In this document: positions 45,007 through 55,490 of the stretch, in pieces
How positions within the stretch are numbered: position 1 is the first letter of the stretch
Layout of the letters: the number at the start of each line of letters is the position of its first letter
Origin: Alteromonas hispanica
GTDB lineage: Bacteria > Pseudomonadota > Gammaproteobacteria > Enterobacterales > Alteromonadaceae
Direction: 5' to 3'
DNA: 64,000 bases
Assembly (NCBI RefSeq): GCF_010500915.1
Contig: NZ_JAAAWP010000004.1
Span: forward strand, 1-64,000
Notes under the pieces: generated by a model
What the model was told of the DNA's origin: nothing
Databases searched by the model: none
Seen by the model: the letters and a program-made list of their open reading frames with translations, nothing else
Translations under genes and position numbers: made by a program

Positions 45007-45053
45007 GCGCAACCTAGCTAAAACTACTTTTAAAAAGCGTTAATAGGTTGCGC
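45007..45053 (-). repeat. 10-bp inverted repeat ahead of pdxH
   Basis: GCGCAACCTA (45007-45016) and TAGGTTGCGC (45044-45053) are perfectly complementary with a 27-nt loop. In the minus-strand RNA the hairpin ends against the pdxH ribosome binding site, 11 nt before the start codon. No T run follows, so a regulatory or processing role is as likely as termination. Confidence 0.55.
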
Positions 45054-45110
45054 ATATACGAAAATCTACAAGACCTTAAAAACGGAAAAGGGCTAGGAAG
45101 GGATCACATA

Positions 45111-46037
45111 CTACAGGTTGCTGTCATCGCCATAACCCAGTGAGCGCAAAGCGCGCTCGTCATCAGCCCAACCTTGCTTCACTTTCACCCAGAGTTCTAG
45201 AAACACTTTATTATCGAAAAGGTTTTCCATATCTTTGCGTGCATGCTCGCCAATGGTTTTTAGATGCTTTCCGCCCTTACCTATGATCATCCGTTTTTGT
45301 GTTTCACGCTCAACTAGAATAAGACCGCTTATTCGATAGACGCCGTTTTCGGCCATTTTGAACTGCTCTATTTCCACCGTAGTAGAATAAGGTAATTCGT
45401 CACCGGTAAAGCGCATTAGTTTTTCGCGGATAATTTCTGCGGCCATAAACCGACTTGAGCGGTCGGTAATATAGTCCTCAGGGAAAAAGAATTCACTTGG
45501 GGGTAAAGATTTAGCCACGAGCTCGCGAATATCATCAACCATTTTGCCCTGCTTCGCACTAATGGGGACAATATGTTCGAAACTGTGTTTTTCACCAAGC
45601 ATGCGCAAGTGAGTAACAAAGCCTTCTCTGTTCTCAACCTTGTCCATTTTATTAACGATGAGATAGCACGGTAGGTTAGACTGTTTGACCTTGGAGAGCA
45701 CCATTTCATCTTCGGCATTCCAGCGATCGCCTTCAATCACAAACAGTACTAAGCCCACCTCGGCAAGTGAACTTGACGCAGCGCGGTTCATGTAGCGGTT
45801 AATGGCGCGCTTTTCGTCTTGGTGAAGCCCTGGCGTGTCAACATAAATAGCTTGGTACTCACCGTCAGTATCGATACCCAGTATGCGGTGTCTCGTGGTT
45901 TGTGGCTTTCTTGAAGTAATACTGACTTTTTGACCAAGCAGACGATTAAGCAAAGTGGATTTACCAACATTCGGACGGCCTACAATGGCAACTAGACCAC
46001 AGCGTGTCTGCGGTTCACCTTGATCAATATTAGTCAT
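45111..46037 (-). CDS. era: GTPase Era
   Basis: Essential GTPase that binds the 3' end of 16S rRNA and helps 30S assembly. The 308 residues have G1 [10 protein letters not shown]3 DTPG, G4 NKMD, and a C-terminal KH RNA-binding domain with the [14 protein letters not shown] signature. It overlaps rnc by 8 bp and closes the lepA-lepB-rnc-era operon. Confidence 0.97.
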   Translation of the reverse strand: MTNIDQGEPQTRCGLVAIVGRPNVGKSTLLNRLLGQKVSITSRKPQTTRHRILGIDTDGEYQAIYVDTPGLHQDEKRAINRYMNRAASSSLAEVGLVLFVIEGDRWNAEDEMVLSKVKQSNLPCYLIVNKMDKVENREGFVTHLRMLGEKHSFEHIVPISAKQGKMVDDIRELVAKSLPPSEFFFPEDYITDRSSRFMAAEIIREKLMRFTGDELPYSTTVEIEQFKMAENGVYRISGLILVERETQKRMIIGKGGKHLKTIGEHARKDMENLFDNKVFLELWVKVKQGWADDERALRSLGYGDDSNL

Positions 46038-46713
46038 CGAGCTTCTCCAGCGTTAGACGGGCTGCTTCTTGTTCGGCCTTACGGCGGCTATTGCCAGATG
46101 CTTTTACTGGCTCAGCCAAGCTTTCCACTTTGCAGCTAACTTGGAAGACTTGCGCATGGTCCTTACCTGAAATGGACAGCACTTCGTAGGTAGGAAGAGG
46201 AAGTTTACGACCTTGTAAAAATTCTTGCAGTCGCGTTTTATTGTCTTTTGGATGGGCATTGGGGTCGAGTTTGCTGATCCTGGTTTCCCAGAGTCTGTCG
46301 ATAACACCACGAACTTCGTCCATGCCAGAGTCTAGGTATATGGCGCCAAGCAGTGCTTCAACGGCATCAGCTAATATAGAGCTTCGGCGATTGCCACCGC
46401 TTTTTAATTCACCGGGCCCCAAGTTCAATAGCTCACCCATACTCGCCTCTCTAGCCAACTCGGCAAGCGTATCGCCTTTGACCAAAGTAGAACGCATTCG
46501 GGTTAACTTTCCTTCAGGCACATCGGGAAACCGCTTATAAAGGGTTTCGCCAATAATCATGCCTAATATGGCATCTCCCAAAAACTCCAGACGCTCGTTG
46601 TGCAGCTTAGCTGCGCTTCTGTGAGTAAAAGCTTGGTCCAGCAAAGCCACATCGTTAAATGTATAGTCTATCGCCTTATAAAGACGATGATATTTATCGA
46701 TTCCTTGCATCAA
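46030..46713 (-). CDS. rnc: ribonuclease III
   Basis: Double-strand-specific endonuclease that cuts the rRNA precursor and many other RNAs. The 227 residues have the catalytic signature [16 protein letters not shown] and, at the C-terminus, a double-stranded-RNA-binding domain ([18 protein letters not shown] ... [12 protein letters not shown]). It overlaps lepB by 4 bp and era by 8 bp, showing tight coupling. Confidence 0.97.
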   Translation of the reverse strand: MMQGIDKYHRLYKAIDYTFNDVALLDQAFTHRSAAKLHNERLEFLGDAILGMIIGETLYKRFPDVPEGKLTRMRSTLVKGDTLAELAREASMGELLNLGPGELKSGGNRRSSILADAVEALLGAIYLDSGMDEVRGVIDRLWETRISKLDPNAHPKDNKTRLQEFLQGRKLPLPTYEVLSISGKDHAQVFQVSCKVESLAEPVKASGNSRRKAEQEAARLTLEKLDD

Positions 46714-47612
46714 TGAATGCCGCCTACGCGTTCAAAGCGAATGCCTGTTGGTATCCACGAAGGCAACACATCTTCTTGCTTACGTTCAAACTCAAATGAG
46801 ACCCAGATAGCGACGGCTTTACCCACTAGATTTTCATCAGGTACGAAGCCCCAAAAGCGGCTATCTCGACTGTTGTCTCTATTATCACCCAACACGAAGT
46901 AATGGCCTTCAGGCACTATCCACTCGTTGCGGCGTGTTCCTGGCTGGGTGTAAAAATTCACCGGAGAGATATCGCGCATTGGGTGGCGTAAAATATCATG
47001 CTCGATATCACCAAGGGATTCTGTGTAGCGCATCAGCTGTGCCATATCTTGCACAAATTCACCTCGTTCTTGAAACGAAAGTGGAACAGCCTCTAATTTA
47101 GGACAATTGTTTTTATCTGTGCATTTAGGTTTTATAAATACCTGCTTATTTTGATAAACCACGGTATCACCCGGCATGCCGACTACGCGTTTTATATAGT
47201 CAATTCCAGTGTCTTCAGGATATTTAAACACAACCACATCACCGCGCTCTGGAGCACCAGTTTCAATAAGCTTGCTACGAAAAACAGGGTCTTTCACGCC
47301 ATAAGCAAACTTTTCAACTAGAATAAAATCCCCTACTAACAGCGTTGGCATCATTGAGCCTGAAGGTATTTGAAACGGTTCATACAAAAAAGACCGCAAT
47401 ACCAATACAAACGCAATAACCGGAAAAATTTGCTGGGCGGTATCGACCATATATGGCAACTGAGGATCTTCACCATACCCCGCGTTCTCTGCTGTTGATG
47501 CCGCCTGCAATCGAGCTTTGCGCTTTGGCGCAAACACTAGGCTATCGACTAGCCAAATAAGCCCTGTAATTAGCGTTAGCGCCACTAAAATCAGGGAAAA
47601 GTAGTTCGCCAT
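46710..47612 (-). CDS. lepB: signal peptidase I
   Basis: Inner-membrane serine/lysine protease that removes Sec and Tat signal peptides. The 300 residues have two N-terminal transmembrane segments, the catalytic serine S86 (PSGSMMPTL), the catalytic lysine K141 (YIKRVVG) and the later GDNRDNSRDSRFWG box. Overlaps lepA by one base and rnc by four. Confidence 0.96.
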   Translation of the reverse strand: MANYFSLILVALTLITGLIWLVDSLVFAPKRKARLQAASTAENAGYGEDPQLPYMVDTAQQIFPVIAFVLVLRSFLYEPFQIPSGSMMPTLLVGDFILVEKFAYGVKDPVFRSKLIETGAPERGDVVVFKYPEDTGIDYIKRVVGMPGDTVVYQNKQVFIKPKCTDKNNCPKLEAVPLSFQERGEFVQDMAQLMRYTESLGDIEHDILRHPMRDISPVNFYTQPGTRRNEWIVPEGHYFVLGDNRDNSRDSRFWGFVPDENLVGKAVAIWVSFEFERKQEDVLPSWIPTGIRFERVGGIH

Positions 47613-49408
47613 TATTTACCTACCTTCAATACTGCAAGGAACGCATCCTGTGGCAGTTCAACGTTACCCACTTGCTTCATGCGCTTCTTACCTTCCTTTT
47701 GCTTTTGAAGTAGCTTTTTCTTACGACTAACGTCACCGCCGTAACACTTAGCAATAACGTTTTTACGTAATTGCTTAACCGTGCTACGCGCAACAATATG
47801 GTTTCCAATAGCTGCCTGAATGGCAATATCAAACATTTGTCTTGGTATTAATTCACGTAATTTTTCAACCAGTTCTCGACCGCGGCCCTGAGAATTTTCT
47901 CTGTGCGTAATAACCGCTAACGCATCCACTCGTTCCCCATTTATTAGAATATCCACACGCACCATGTCAGAGGTTTGGAAGCGTTTAAAGTTATAATCTA
48001 ACGAGGCAAAACCACGGCTAGTCGACTTTAAGCGGTCGAAGAAATCTAGTACAACCTCAGCCATAGGAAGCTCGTATGTCACTGCAACTTGTTTGCCGTG
48101 ATAGGTCATGTTTGTTTGCATGCCGCGCTTTTCTACACAAAGCGTAATAACATTGCCAAGATATTCTTGCGGAACCAAAATATTCGCTTCGACTAGAGGC
48201 TCTCGAATTTCTGCAATATCATTCACCGGCGGCAGTTTCGCTGGACTGTCCACCGTCAGGGTTTCACCCTTTGTGGTTTCAACTTCGTAGATTACTGTTG
48301 GCGCTGTGGTGATAAGACCTAAATCGTATTCACGCTCTAGACGCTCTTGAATGATTTCCATATGCAGCATGCCAAGGAAACCAATTCTGAATCCAAATCC
48401 AAGCGCTGCTGAACTTTCTGGCTCATAAAACAAAGACGCATCGTTCAGGCTTAGCTTTGCAAGCGCATCGCGGAAATCTTCATAGTCGTCAGAGCTAATT
48501 GGGAATATACCGGCATAAACCTGAGGTTTGATCTTCTTAAACCCTGGCAGCATTTCGGTAGCAGGCGCTTTGGCTAATGTGATGGTATCGCCTACCGGCG
48601 CACCTTGAATATCTTTAATGCCGGCAATGATGAAACCAACTTCGCCAGCTCTAAGAATACCTGTATCCAGAGGCTTTGGCGTAAATACACCAATTTTATC
48701 AACTTGATGAATTTGTCCGTTCGACATGATTTGTATCTTGTCTTTTTTGTTGAGTTGCCCCTCAACAATACGAACTAGCGACACAACCCCTTGATAGTTA
48801 TCGAACCAGGAGTCTATGATCAGCGCTTTAAGCGGCTTTTCTCTATCTCCCTCTGGCGGCGGGATTTTGTTAACAATAACTTCAAGTACATCTTCAATAC
48901 CAATGCCTGTTTTCGCAGAGCAGCGAACGGCCTCTAGTGCGTCAATGCCCACTATATCTTCGATTTCTTCTGCTACGCGGTCAGGATCGGCTTGAGGTAA
49001 GTCGATTTTATTCAAAATCGGAACCACTTCCATATCCATTTCAATTGCAGTGTAACAATTTGCTAGTGTTTGAGCTTCTACGCCCTGACCTGCATCAACA
49101 ACCAGCAGTGCTCCTTCACAGGCAGCCAAAGAGCGCGACACCTCATAAGTGAAGTCGACGTGTCCCGGAGTATCAATGAAGTTCAACTGATAAGTTTCAC
49201 CATCTTTGGCGTTGTATTCCAGCGTTACGCTTTGTGCTTTAATTGTAATTCCGCGCTCTTTTTCCAAATCCATGGAGTCAAGAACCTGTTCAGCCATTTC
49301 ACGGGTGGAAAGTCCACCACAATGCTGAATAAGACGGTCAGACAAGGTCGATTTACCATGGTCAATATGGGCGATAATACTGAAGTTACGAATGTGCGAT
49401 TGTTGCAT
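47612..49408 (-). CDS. lepA: elongation factor 4
   Basis: Ribosome-bound GTPase related to EF-G, implicated in back-translocation and 30S biogenesis. The 598 residues show G1 [23 protein letters not shown] and the LepA-specific C-terminal domain ending in [17 protein letters not shown]. First gene of lepA-lepB-rnc-era. Confidence 0.97.
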   Translation of the reverse strand: MQQSHIRNFSIIAHIDHGKSTLSDRLIQHCGGLSTREMAEQVLDSMDLEKERGITIKAQSVTLEYNAKDGETYQLNFIDTPGHVDFTYEVSRSLAACEGALLVVDAGQGVEAQTLANCYTAIEMDMEVVPILNKIDLPQADPDRVAEEIEDIVGIDALEAVRCSAKTGIGIEDVLEVIVNKIPPPEGDREKPLKALIIDSWFDNYQGVVSLVRIVEGQLNKKDKIQIMSNGQIHQVDKIGVFTPKPLDTGILRAGEVGFIIAGIKDIQGAPVGDTITLAKAPATEMLPGFKKIKPQVYAGIFPISSDDYEDFRDALAKLSLNDASLFYEPESSAALGFGFRIGFLGMLHMEIIQERLEREYDLGLITTAPTVIYEVETTKGETLTVDSPAKLPPVNDIAEIREPLVEANILVPQEYLGNVITLCVEKRGMQTNMTYHGKQVAVTYELPMAEVVLDFFDRLKSTSRGFASLDYNFKRFQTSDMVRVDILINGERVDALAVITHRENSQGRGRELVEKLRELIPRQMFDIAIQAAIGNHIVARSTVKQLRKNVIAKCYGGDVSRKKKLLQKQKEGKKRMKQVGNVELPQDAFLAVLKVGK

Positions 49409-49735
49409 AATGCTGGAAATTACCTGCAGAAAAATTCATTAAACGAAAAATACCACTCGCTTTACGCTAAAACGTAAACGCGGCGCGTGCGGATTTTACC
49501 CATTTATCCGCTGAAAAGCGAATTAGCAACAGCATATTTTGCTAAAAGGCGTATGCGATGAGATGAACTGTTAGTGAAGGAAGGTGGAAAGAGATTGTTG
49601 TGATGATTTACTAAGGATGCAAATGCGATGAGGTTGAGCGGGCTAAGGATTGTTAGAAAGCAGGTTGATACAAGGTGGACGGTAAGTGAGCTTTAGAATA
49701 GTTGAAAGCAATAAAAGCTTACGTTAAGGGCATTA
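49409..49735. other. 327-bp gap upstream of lepA
   Basis: Separates the rpoE-rseABC operon from lepA and must contain the lepA promoter. It holds an imperfect direct repeat of about 16 bp (around GCGTATGCGATGAG near 49552 and GCAAATGCGATGAG near 49620). No gene, no convincing terminator for rseC and no sigma-E site were seen. Confidence 0.4.
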
Positions 49736-50191
49736 TTACTCATTATCGGCAAAATGAGTGTTGAGTAACACGGGTTGATACTTTGATGATTCAACACGAC
49801 GCAGCTTTTTCGCAATGTATTTATACACAATAACTGTCGCAACTACGCTAGGTAAAACACCCCACAATTCCTGCGTAAGATTCATTTGCTGTAGAAAATA
49901 AGACGCAAGTGAGAAGCAAATAATAAAAAAGATTAGGGGCAGTAAATAAAGCCATGCCGATGCACTAAGCACACCCGCTTCAGGTATACCAATAGTGACA
50001 TTTTGCCCCACTTTCACCGTCATAGGGGTAGATAATGTTAGCCGCTGCGTCTTAGGCGCTAGGGCACGAGATATTGCGCCGGTGCCGCAGTCGCTCTGCG
50101 CCTGGCAACTGCTGCATGTTGACTTTATCGCAGCTTCAACTGTCACTTTGTCGCCCTCTACAGCAACGACTCTTGCTGACTCTTTAATCAT
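49736..50191 (-). CDS. rseC: RseC / SoxR-reducing system protein
   Basis: Inner-membrane protein with an N-terminal cytoplasmic cysteine cluster (CSSCQAQSDCGTG) and two transmembrane helices (AWLYLLPLIFFIICFSLAS and the VLPSVVATVIVYKYI region). In E. coli it is the fourth gene of the sigma-E operon and takes part in SoxR reduction with the Rsx complex. 151 residues, full length; overlaps rseB by 8 bp. Confidence 0.93.
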   Translation of the reverse strand: MIKESARVVAVEGDKVTVEAAIKSTCSSCQAQSDCGTGAISRALAPKTQRLTLSTPMTVKVGQNVTIGIPEAGVLSASAWLYLLPLIFFIICFSLASYFLQQMNLTQELWGVLPSVVATVIVYKYIAKKLRRVESSKYQPVLLNTHFADNE

Positions 50192-51203
50192 TGTTTTTAC
50201 TAACTGAACTGATTGATGTCGCTATGGCTTTCGCAGTTTGTAACGGTATTTCGCCAAGTATCGTCACCTGCGCTTTACCCGCTTTCAACGTAAGAAATGT
50301 ACTCACTTCATTACGTAAGGCTATATCGCCACCTATCGCCTCTTCAGCAGGCTGGACATAAACTGAAACGTCTACTAATCCATCACTGAACATTTTGTAT
50401 TCCACTACTTGTCCAGTTAACGCTAAACGTCGAGTATCTCTTTTCACTTCGCTCATACCAACAGGTAAATAGTTAACCTCCCACCCGTGCGCTCGCGACT
50501 GTGTACTTGGCATTGTTATAGGGTCTGGTAATGACGATTGATTGATGCGAGAAAAATAAACAGAAGGCGTTTCCGTGATAGTGAACGCACTCACTTGAAT
50601 TTGTTCTAGCACGCCCCCCTGCAAATCGAGCATGTTGAGTTTTAATAGCATGCCAGACTCTTCATCTAGCCAAAGTTGGTAGCCAAAACGTGTGTTATCT
50701 CGACTCACCACTCGTATTTGCTGCGCCGGACGCCCAGCTACCCTCGCCCTGCCAACAAGCACAAACTCATAGCTTTGCAGCAGTGTCTCTGGGTTGTGCA
50801 ATAGAAGGCTTGGAATGGGCCCATTGATAAAACGCGAACGGATGCTGTATGGCTGGGTATCAGGTTCGAAAACACTCACGATGCTGTCAACACGAATAAG
50901 CTCTCTGCCTGGCCCATTTTGCAGATTTAACTGCTCTACCTTGGTCCCATCATCAAGAACCGCATGTCTCCACAGATAGGGAACCGTTTCCTTACCCACC
51001 GTCGTTTGCACGAAAGAAACTTGGTAATTTGCCGAAGTAATGAGTGACTGGAGTCGCTTGAGCCACTCTACCGACGTTGTAGGCGAAGCGCTGTCATCAC
51101 TTTCTTGGTTCGTAGGTTGCAAGTTTGATTGGGCATTTGACGAAAATGGCGTAACAAAAGAGAGTGTGAGTAAGAAAAAGAAAACAGATTGATTACAGCG
51201 CAT
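50184..51203 (-). CDS. rseB: sigma-E regulatory protein RseB
   Basis: Periplasmic protein that binds RseA and shields it from DegS; it senses mislocalised LPS and lipids. The 339 residues have a signal peptide (cleavage near SNA-Q), a lipoprotein-carrier-like (LolA-type) large domain and a smaller C-terminal MucB/RseB domain with YKMFSDGLVDVSVYV. Third gene of rpoE-rseABC, 134 bp after rseA. Confidence 0.94.
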   Translation of the reverse strand: MRCNQSVFFFLLTLSFVTPFSSNAQSNLQPTNQESDDSASPTTSVEWLKRLQSLITSANYQVSFVQTTVGKETVPYLWRHAVLDDGTKVEQLNLQNGPGRELIRVDSIVSVFEPDTQPYSIRSRFINGPIPSLLLHNPETLLQSYEFVLVGRARVAGRPAQQIRVVSRDNTRFGYQLWLDEESGMLLKLNMLDLQGGVLEQIQVSAFTITETPSVYFSRINQSSLPDPITMPSTQSRAHGWEVNYLPVGMSEVKRDTRRLALTGQVVEYKMFSDGLVDVSVYVQPAEEAIGGDIALRNEVSTFLTLKAGKAQVTILGEIPLQTAKAIATSISSVSKNND

Positions 51204-51337
51204 TTTTCCTTGCCTTTAAAACAGACATACCAGCACGACTAAATGCTGGTATGTGAAGAAACTAATTGAACACTTTTTACACAATTAATTACGTGACCTC
51301 GTAGGATAATTGATCGTGCTCATTGGACTGATAGTGG

Positions 51338-51919
51338 TTAAGGACGATCTGGTTCCTCAGATACCTTTTCCTCTTCATCTATCTGTACCTGTTTCAATTT
51401 TACTTGCTGCTCGTGGTCTGCGATAAGCGCATTAATTTTGCGTTTTTTTGCCAGCACTTCGTTCATATCGTTACGCGGTAACGTTCGTGTTTGTTCTAGG
51501 CTAACTGGCGCAAGACCACCCTGAGGACCAGCAGTTGGGGCCGTAGTGAAAGGTTCAGACGGCGCCGGTTGATTCAAATGCTGAACCCCTAAAATAACTG
51601 CTAACGCTACTGAAGCTGCCACGGCGAACTGTCCAGATTGTGCAGCAAATGGAATAACATTGCCAAGCACAGGGATAGAACGCCATCGAGATGTTTTTGG
51701 TGCAACAATCGCTGGCTCATTATCTAGCGCAGCAGCGATACTCGCAGTAAGGTCCATTTCTGGCGCTACGCTCGCTTCTTTTCGCATTGTACTTCGGATG
51801 ACGTGGTATCTCTGCCACTTAGCTTGAAGCTCCTCATCTTGCTTTATAGCATCGATGATTTTATCGTCTTCTACTTCACCATCCATGAATGCGGACAATT
51901 TTTCTTGCTGTTGCGTCAT
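51338..51919 (-). CDS. rseA: anti-sigma-E factor RseA
   Basis: Single-pass membrane anti-sigma factor degraded by DegS and RseP under envelope stress to free sigma-E. The 193 residues have an N-terminal sigma-binding domain (EKLSAFMDGEVEDDKII, W-R-Y motif KWQRYHVIRSTMR), a transmembrane helix about 97-113 (FAVAASVALAVILGVQ) and a short periplasmic part. Lies 99 bp after rpoE. Confidence 0.94.
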   Translation of the reverse strand: MTQQQEKLSAFMDGEVEDDKIIDAIKQDEELQAKWQRYHVIRSTMRKEASVAPEMDLTASIAAALDNEPAIVAPKTSRWRSIPVLGNVIPFAAQSGQFAVAASVALAVILGVQHLNQPAPSEPFTTAPTAGPQGGLAPVSLEQTRTLPRNDMNEVLAKKRKINALIADHEQQVKLKQVQIDEEEKVSEEPDRP

Positions 51920-52018
51920 ATATTCATATCCAGATCGACTTGATCGTTAACTACCCTAACACAGCTGTTAGTCATCTCAGAAAAAAGAAAGTTCATCTTT
52001 TTTAGAATTTATTTAAAT

Positions 52019-52606
52019 TTAATTTTCTAACAGCGGTTGAATCACTTTGTCTATTGCTTCTCTTGCCCTGAATATGCGAGATCTTACTGTGCCAACAGGA
52101 CAAGACATAACACTTGCTATCTCTTCATAGCTAAGACCTTCAATTTCACGCAGCGTAATTGCCATTCGCAAATCGTCGGGAAGCTTTTCGACCACTTTAA
52201 ACAGGGTTTCCTCTAATTCATCAGAGAGTAAACTGCGCTCTGGTGTAGATTGCTCTTTAAGCGCATCACTTCCCTCATAATAGTCAGCCTCTTCTGCGTC
52301 CACATCACTAGCAGGTGGCTTTCTCCCCTGGGAAACGAGATAGTTTTTCGCGCTATTAACCGCTATACGGTAAAGCCACGTGTAAAAAGCACTATCTCCA
52401 CGAAAATTAGGTAACGCCCGATACGCTTTAATAAAGGCTTCTTGTGTAACATCTGCTACGTCGCCAGTATTTTTCACGTACCTAGAAACTAAATGCATAA
52501 CTTTGTGCTGATAACGTGTTACCAACAAATTAAATGCGTTCTTATCTCCACGTTGTACTCTTTCGACCAGCTGCTGGTCGGTTATCTGCTCGCTCATTCG
52601 AGCCAT
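52019..52606 (-). CDS. rpoE: envelope-stress sigma factor RpoE (sigma-E)
   Basis: ECF sigma factor that controls outer-membrane quality-control genes. The 195 residues (E. coli 191) match sigma-E closely: region 2 with YVKNTGDVADVTQEAFIKAY and FYTWLYRIAVNSAKNYL, region 4 with LPDDLRMAITLREIEGLSYE and MSCPVGTVRSRIFRAREA. First gene of rpoE-rseA-rseB-rseC, divergent from nadB as in E. coli, with a promoter resembling its own recognition sequence. Confidence 0.97.
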   Translation of the reverse strand: MARMSEQITDQQLVERVQRGDKNAFNLLVTRYQHKVMHLVSRYVKNTGDVADVTQEAFIKAYRALPNFRGDSAFYTWLYRIAVNSAKNYLVSQGRKPPASDVDAEEADYYEGSDALKEQSTPERSLLSDELEETLFKVVEKLPDDLRMAITLREIEGLSYEEIASVMSCPVGTVRSRIFRAREAIDKVIQPLLEN

Positions 52607-52649
52607 TACTCCCTACTTCACATACACAATAGCTCTATTAAGCCTGTGT

Positions 52650-52677
52650 GTAGACGTGTTCTTCTAAAAAAAGTTCT
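52650..52677 (-). promoter_or_regulatory. sigma-E autoregulatory promoter of rpoE
   Basis: On the minus strand AGAACTT (-35, 52671-52677), 16 bp, TCTAC (-10, 52650-52654). The E. coli sigma-E promoter is GGAACTT-N16-TCTAA type, so only one base differs in each element. It lies about 45 bp upstream of the rpoE start, where the autoregulated P2 lies in E. coli. Confidence 0.65.
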
Positions 52678-52793
52678 AATAAAGCATTAAATATTTTAAA
52701 AATACTTTACTCACGCCCTAAGAATTATTGTGTTTTGCCACTCATCCATTAGACTTGCCGAACCTTTGCTCGTTTGAAATGATATGAAAATAC

Positions 52794-54479
52794 ATGAAAT
52801 CTGGATCGTCTTCACTAACTTCCACACCAAATGGCATAGAACATCGGTGTGATGTGTTAATAATCGGGAGCGGCGCGGCTGGTTTAAGTTTAGCATTAAA
52901 GCTCGCAGATCACTGCCAAGTCATTGTGTTGAGTAAAAGCGACAGAAACGAAGGCTCTACTCGCTACGCACAAGGCGGTATTGCCGCGGTATTCGATGAG
53001 CAAGATTCTATCGACGCCCATGTTAACGATACATTGAACGCAGGCGGAGGCTTGTGTGAGGAGCCGGCGGTTCGCTTTACTACAGAACGAGCCAAAGAGG
53101 CACTAGAATGGTTAATAAGCTATGGCGTGCCCTTCGACAGAGAAAAAACCGAATCTGGCGAAGACAAATTTCACCTTACTCGTGAAGGGGGTCACAGCCA
53201 TCGCCGTATTCTTCACGCTGCAGACGCGACCGGCGAAGCGTTACAAATAACGCTAAACGACGCTGTATCTACGCACCCTAACATTCATTTTTTTGAACGT
53301 TATAATGCAATCGACCTCATTCCTTCACAAACAGAAGAGAATACCTGTGTTGGCGCCTATGTGTGGAACCGTCAACAAGAACATGTAGAAGTTATTCGCG
53401 CCCCCTTTATCGCTCTAGCAACTGGGGGTGGAAGCAAGGTTTACCAGTACACCTCTAATCCTGATGTTTCGAGTGGCGATGGCATTGCCATGGCGTGGCG
53501 CGCAGGATGTAGAGTGTCTAACATGGAATTTAACCAGTTTCACCCTACTTGTTTATTCCACCCGCAAGCACGCAATTTTCTTATTACTGAGGCATTACGA
53601 GGCGAAGGCGCCAACCTCTGCCATGCTGACGGCACTCGGTTTATGCATAAATTTGATGAGCGCGGTGACCTTGCCCCACGAGATGTGGTAGCGCGCGCCA
53701 TTGACTATGAGATGAAGCGACTTGGCGCAGATTGTATGTATTTAGATATCAGTCACAAACCTGCTGACTTTATCGTTAAGCATTTTCCGAATATTTATCG
53801 AAAATGTCGCTCTCTGGGTATCGATATTACGCGAGAGCCTATTCCTGTGGTACCGGCAGCACATTACAGCTGCGGCGGAGTTGTTACAGACTTCAACGCA
53901 AAAACTGACTTAAATAACGTTTACGCCATTGGTGAAGTAGCCTATACCGGCCTTCATGGCGCGAACCGAATGGCGTCGAACTCGTTACTTGAATGCGTTG
54001 TTTTTGCTAGCGCCGCTGCAGACCATATTATCAGTAGTCTTCCGACACAAGATTGTGATGAAGTGATTGCGCCATGGGACGAGAGTCAGGTGTCGAACTC
54101 AGATGAAGAAGTCATTATTCAACATAACTGGCACGAACTCAGACTGTTCATGTGGGACTACGTTGGTATCGTTCGCACTGATAAACGCCTAGAGCGCGCT
54201 ATGCGCCGTATCAAATTGCTCGAACAAGAAATCACTGAATATTATTCTCACTTTAGAGTAAGTAATAATTTACTTGAATTGAGAAATCTCGTGACGGTTG
54301 CCGAACTTATTGTTCGTTGCGCTATGGCTAGAAAAGAAAGCCGTGGACTGCATTTTAACCTAGACCACCCTGGTCAACTGAGTAACCCTAAACCCACTGT
54401 TTTAGTGCCGCGGAAACAGTTGTCGGGTGAAGATGTAGGTGCGTTAATTACTGAAGGCAGCTTTAGCGGAATGTCATAA
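52794..54479 (+). CDS. nadB: L-aspartate oxidase
   Basis: FAD enzyme that oxidises L-aspartate to iminoaspartate, first step of NAD synthesis. The 561 residues include the FAD motif [43 protein letters not shown] and [12 protein letters not shown], as in fumarate-reductase-like flavoproteins. It is about 20 residues longer than E. coli NadB through its N-terminus; no strong ribosome binding site marks ATG 52794. Divergent from rpoE. nadE, the last NAD step, is also in the window. Confidence 0.95.
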   Translation: MKSGSSSLTSTPNGIEHRCDVLIIGSGAAGLSLALKLADHCQVIVLSKSDRNEGSTRYAQGGIAAVFDEQDSIDAHVNDTLNAGGGLCEEPAVRFTTERAKEALEWLISYGVPFDREKTESGEDKFHLTREGGHSHRRILHAADATGEALQITLNDAVSTHPNIHFFERYNAIDLIPSQTEENTCVGAYVWNRQQEHVEVIRAPFIALATGGGSKVYQYTSNPDVSSGDGIAMAWRAGCRVSNMEFNQFHPTCLFHPQARNFLITEALRGEGANLCHADGTRFMHKFDERGDLAPRDVVARAIDYEMKRLGADCMYLDISHKPADFIVKHFPNIYRKCRSLGIDITREPIPVVPAAHYSCGGVVTDFNAKTDLNNVYAIGEVAYTGLHGANRMASNSLLECVVFASAAADHIISSLPTQDCDEVIAPWDESQVSNSDEEVIIQHNWHELRLFMWDYVGIVRTDKRLERAMRRIKLLEQEITEYYSHFRVSNNLLELRNLVTVAELIVRCAMARKESRGLHFNLDHPGQLSNPKPTVLVPRKQLSGEDVGALITEGSFSGMS

Positions 54480-54492
54480 CGGCGTTTCTCAT

Positions 54493-54554
54493 TGCCTCTG
54501 ATAACCCCGATAGCCCGCTTGAAGCAACAGTCTGGTTAGGGCGCGTCAGAGGCA
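54493..54554. terminator. hairpin between convergent nadB and MaoC-like gene
   Basis: TGCCTCTGA (54493-54501) and TCAGAGGCA (54546-54554) are perfectly complementary; inside, TAACC (54502-54506) can pair with GGTTA (54534-54538). The structure fills the 79-bp convergent gap. There is no T run, so terminator function is inferred from its place. Confidence 0.45.
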
Positions 54555-54558
54555 GTAA

Positions 54559-55464
54559 TTAATAATCAATTTGGGCAGATAAATGCGTGATGGTATCGTC
54601 GATACTACTCACTTCTAACTGAACACTCTCTTTTGCGGCCGATGGACAATGCGATGGAAGTCGATAAATTGTCAGCACTTCTGGCAATAGCACTGGCTTT
54701 TTAAACGTACACACTATTCGTTTAATCTTTTGCGTATGCGACTCATCGCCATCGCCTAATCGAGAGGCTACACAGGCCAACGTCCACATTCCATGAGCGA
54801 TTGCGCGCTTAAATCCAAACACCTTTGCAGAGAGCATCGATAGATGAATGGGGTTGTAATCTCCCGAAATAGAAGCGTAGCGCCTACCTGTGTCTGATGT
54901 TGCGTCAATTTTTGCGATAAGTTCTCGCTGCTGGTTTTCCAAAACCTGAGAAGTTGTATCTCTGCCCTGCTCGCCGAATTTGCGATGTGTATGAGTCGGC
55001 TTAGGAGCAACATGTACGGCTTTCACTTTTACCAAATAGCTACTTACTGCACGATAAACAGATTGGCCGTTTTGCAATGCATCAAGCACTATGTCTACTT
55101 CCCAGCCTTTAGTATGTGCTCGTACGTCATTGAACCTCACGCGACACTCAAAAGGCTCGCTGAAATCACAGTCTTCAATCACATGTACATCATTGGCACA
55201 GTGAATTAAACCTAATAGAGGAAAAGGGCTTTGTTTGTCGAGCAAGCAGCGCATTTGAAGCGGTAGCGACAGCATTTGTAAATAAAGTGGATGCATTTTG
55301 TCGCTGTTGGGCCACGCAACTTCCTCACAATATTTACTGTAGTGTTTGTTATCAATACGCAGAGTTTTTGTATGAATTCGTTGCGGCAGCCTAGGCGGCT
55401 TGAATTGCATTAGTTGACGCTTGTCTACACGTTTAAATAGCGCTTTTGAATATTCACTTAGCAT
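54559..55464 (-). CDS. MaoC-like hotdog-fold protein
   Basis: A 301-residue protein with a double-hotdog layout. The C-terminal half has the R-hydratase (MaoC) signature ISGDYNPIHLSMLSAKVFGF followed by AIAHGMWTLA, with the catalytic aspartate/histidine pair (D in SGDYNPIH and H). The N-terminal half resembles a second, inactive hotdog. Enoyl-CoA hydratase or acyl-dehydratase activity is likely; the substrate is unknown. It lies 26 bp after the ygfX-like gene on the same strand and may be co-transcribed with sdhE-ygfX. Confidence 0.8.
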   Translation of the reverse strand: MLSEYSKALFKRVDKRQLMQFKPPRLPQRIHTKTLRIDNKHYSKYCEEVAWPNSDKMHPLYLQMLSLPLQMRCLLDKQSPFPLLGLIHCANDVHVIEDCDFSEPFECRVRFNDVRAHTKGWEVDIVLDALQNGQSVYRAVSSYLVKVKAVHVAPKPTHTHRKFGEQGRDTTSQVLENQQRELIAKIDATSDTGRRYASISGDYNPIHLSMLSAKVFGFKRAIAHGMWTLACVASRLGDGDESHTQKIKRIVCTFKKPVLLPEVLTIYRLPSHCPSAAKESVQLEVSSIDDTITHLSAQIDY

Positions 55465-55490
55465 ACATTTCGTCCCTCGGGCATGTTGAC

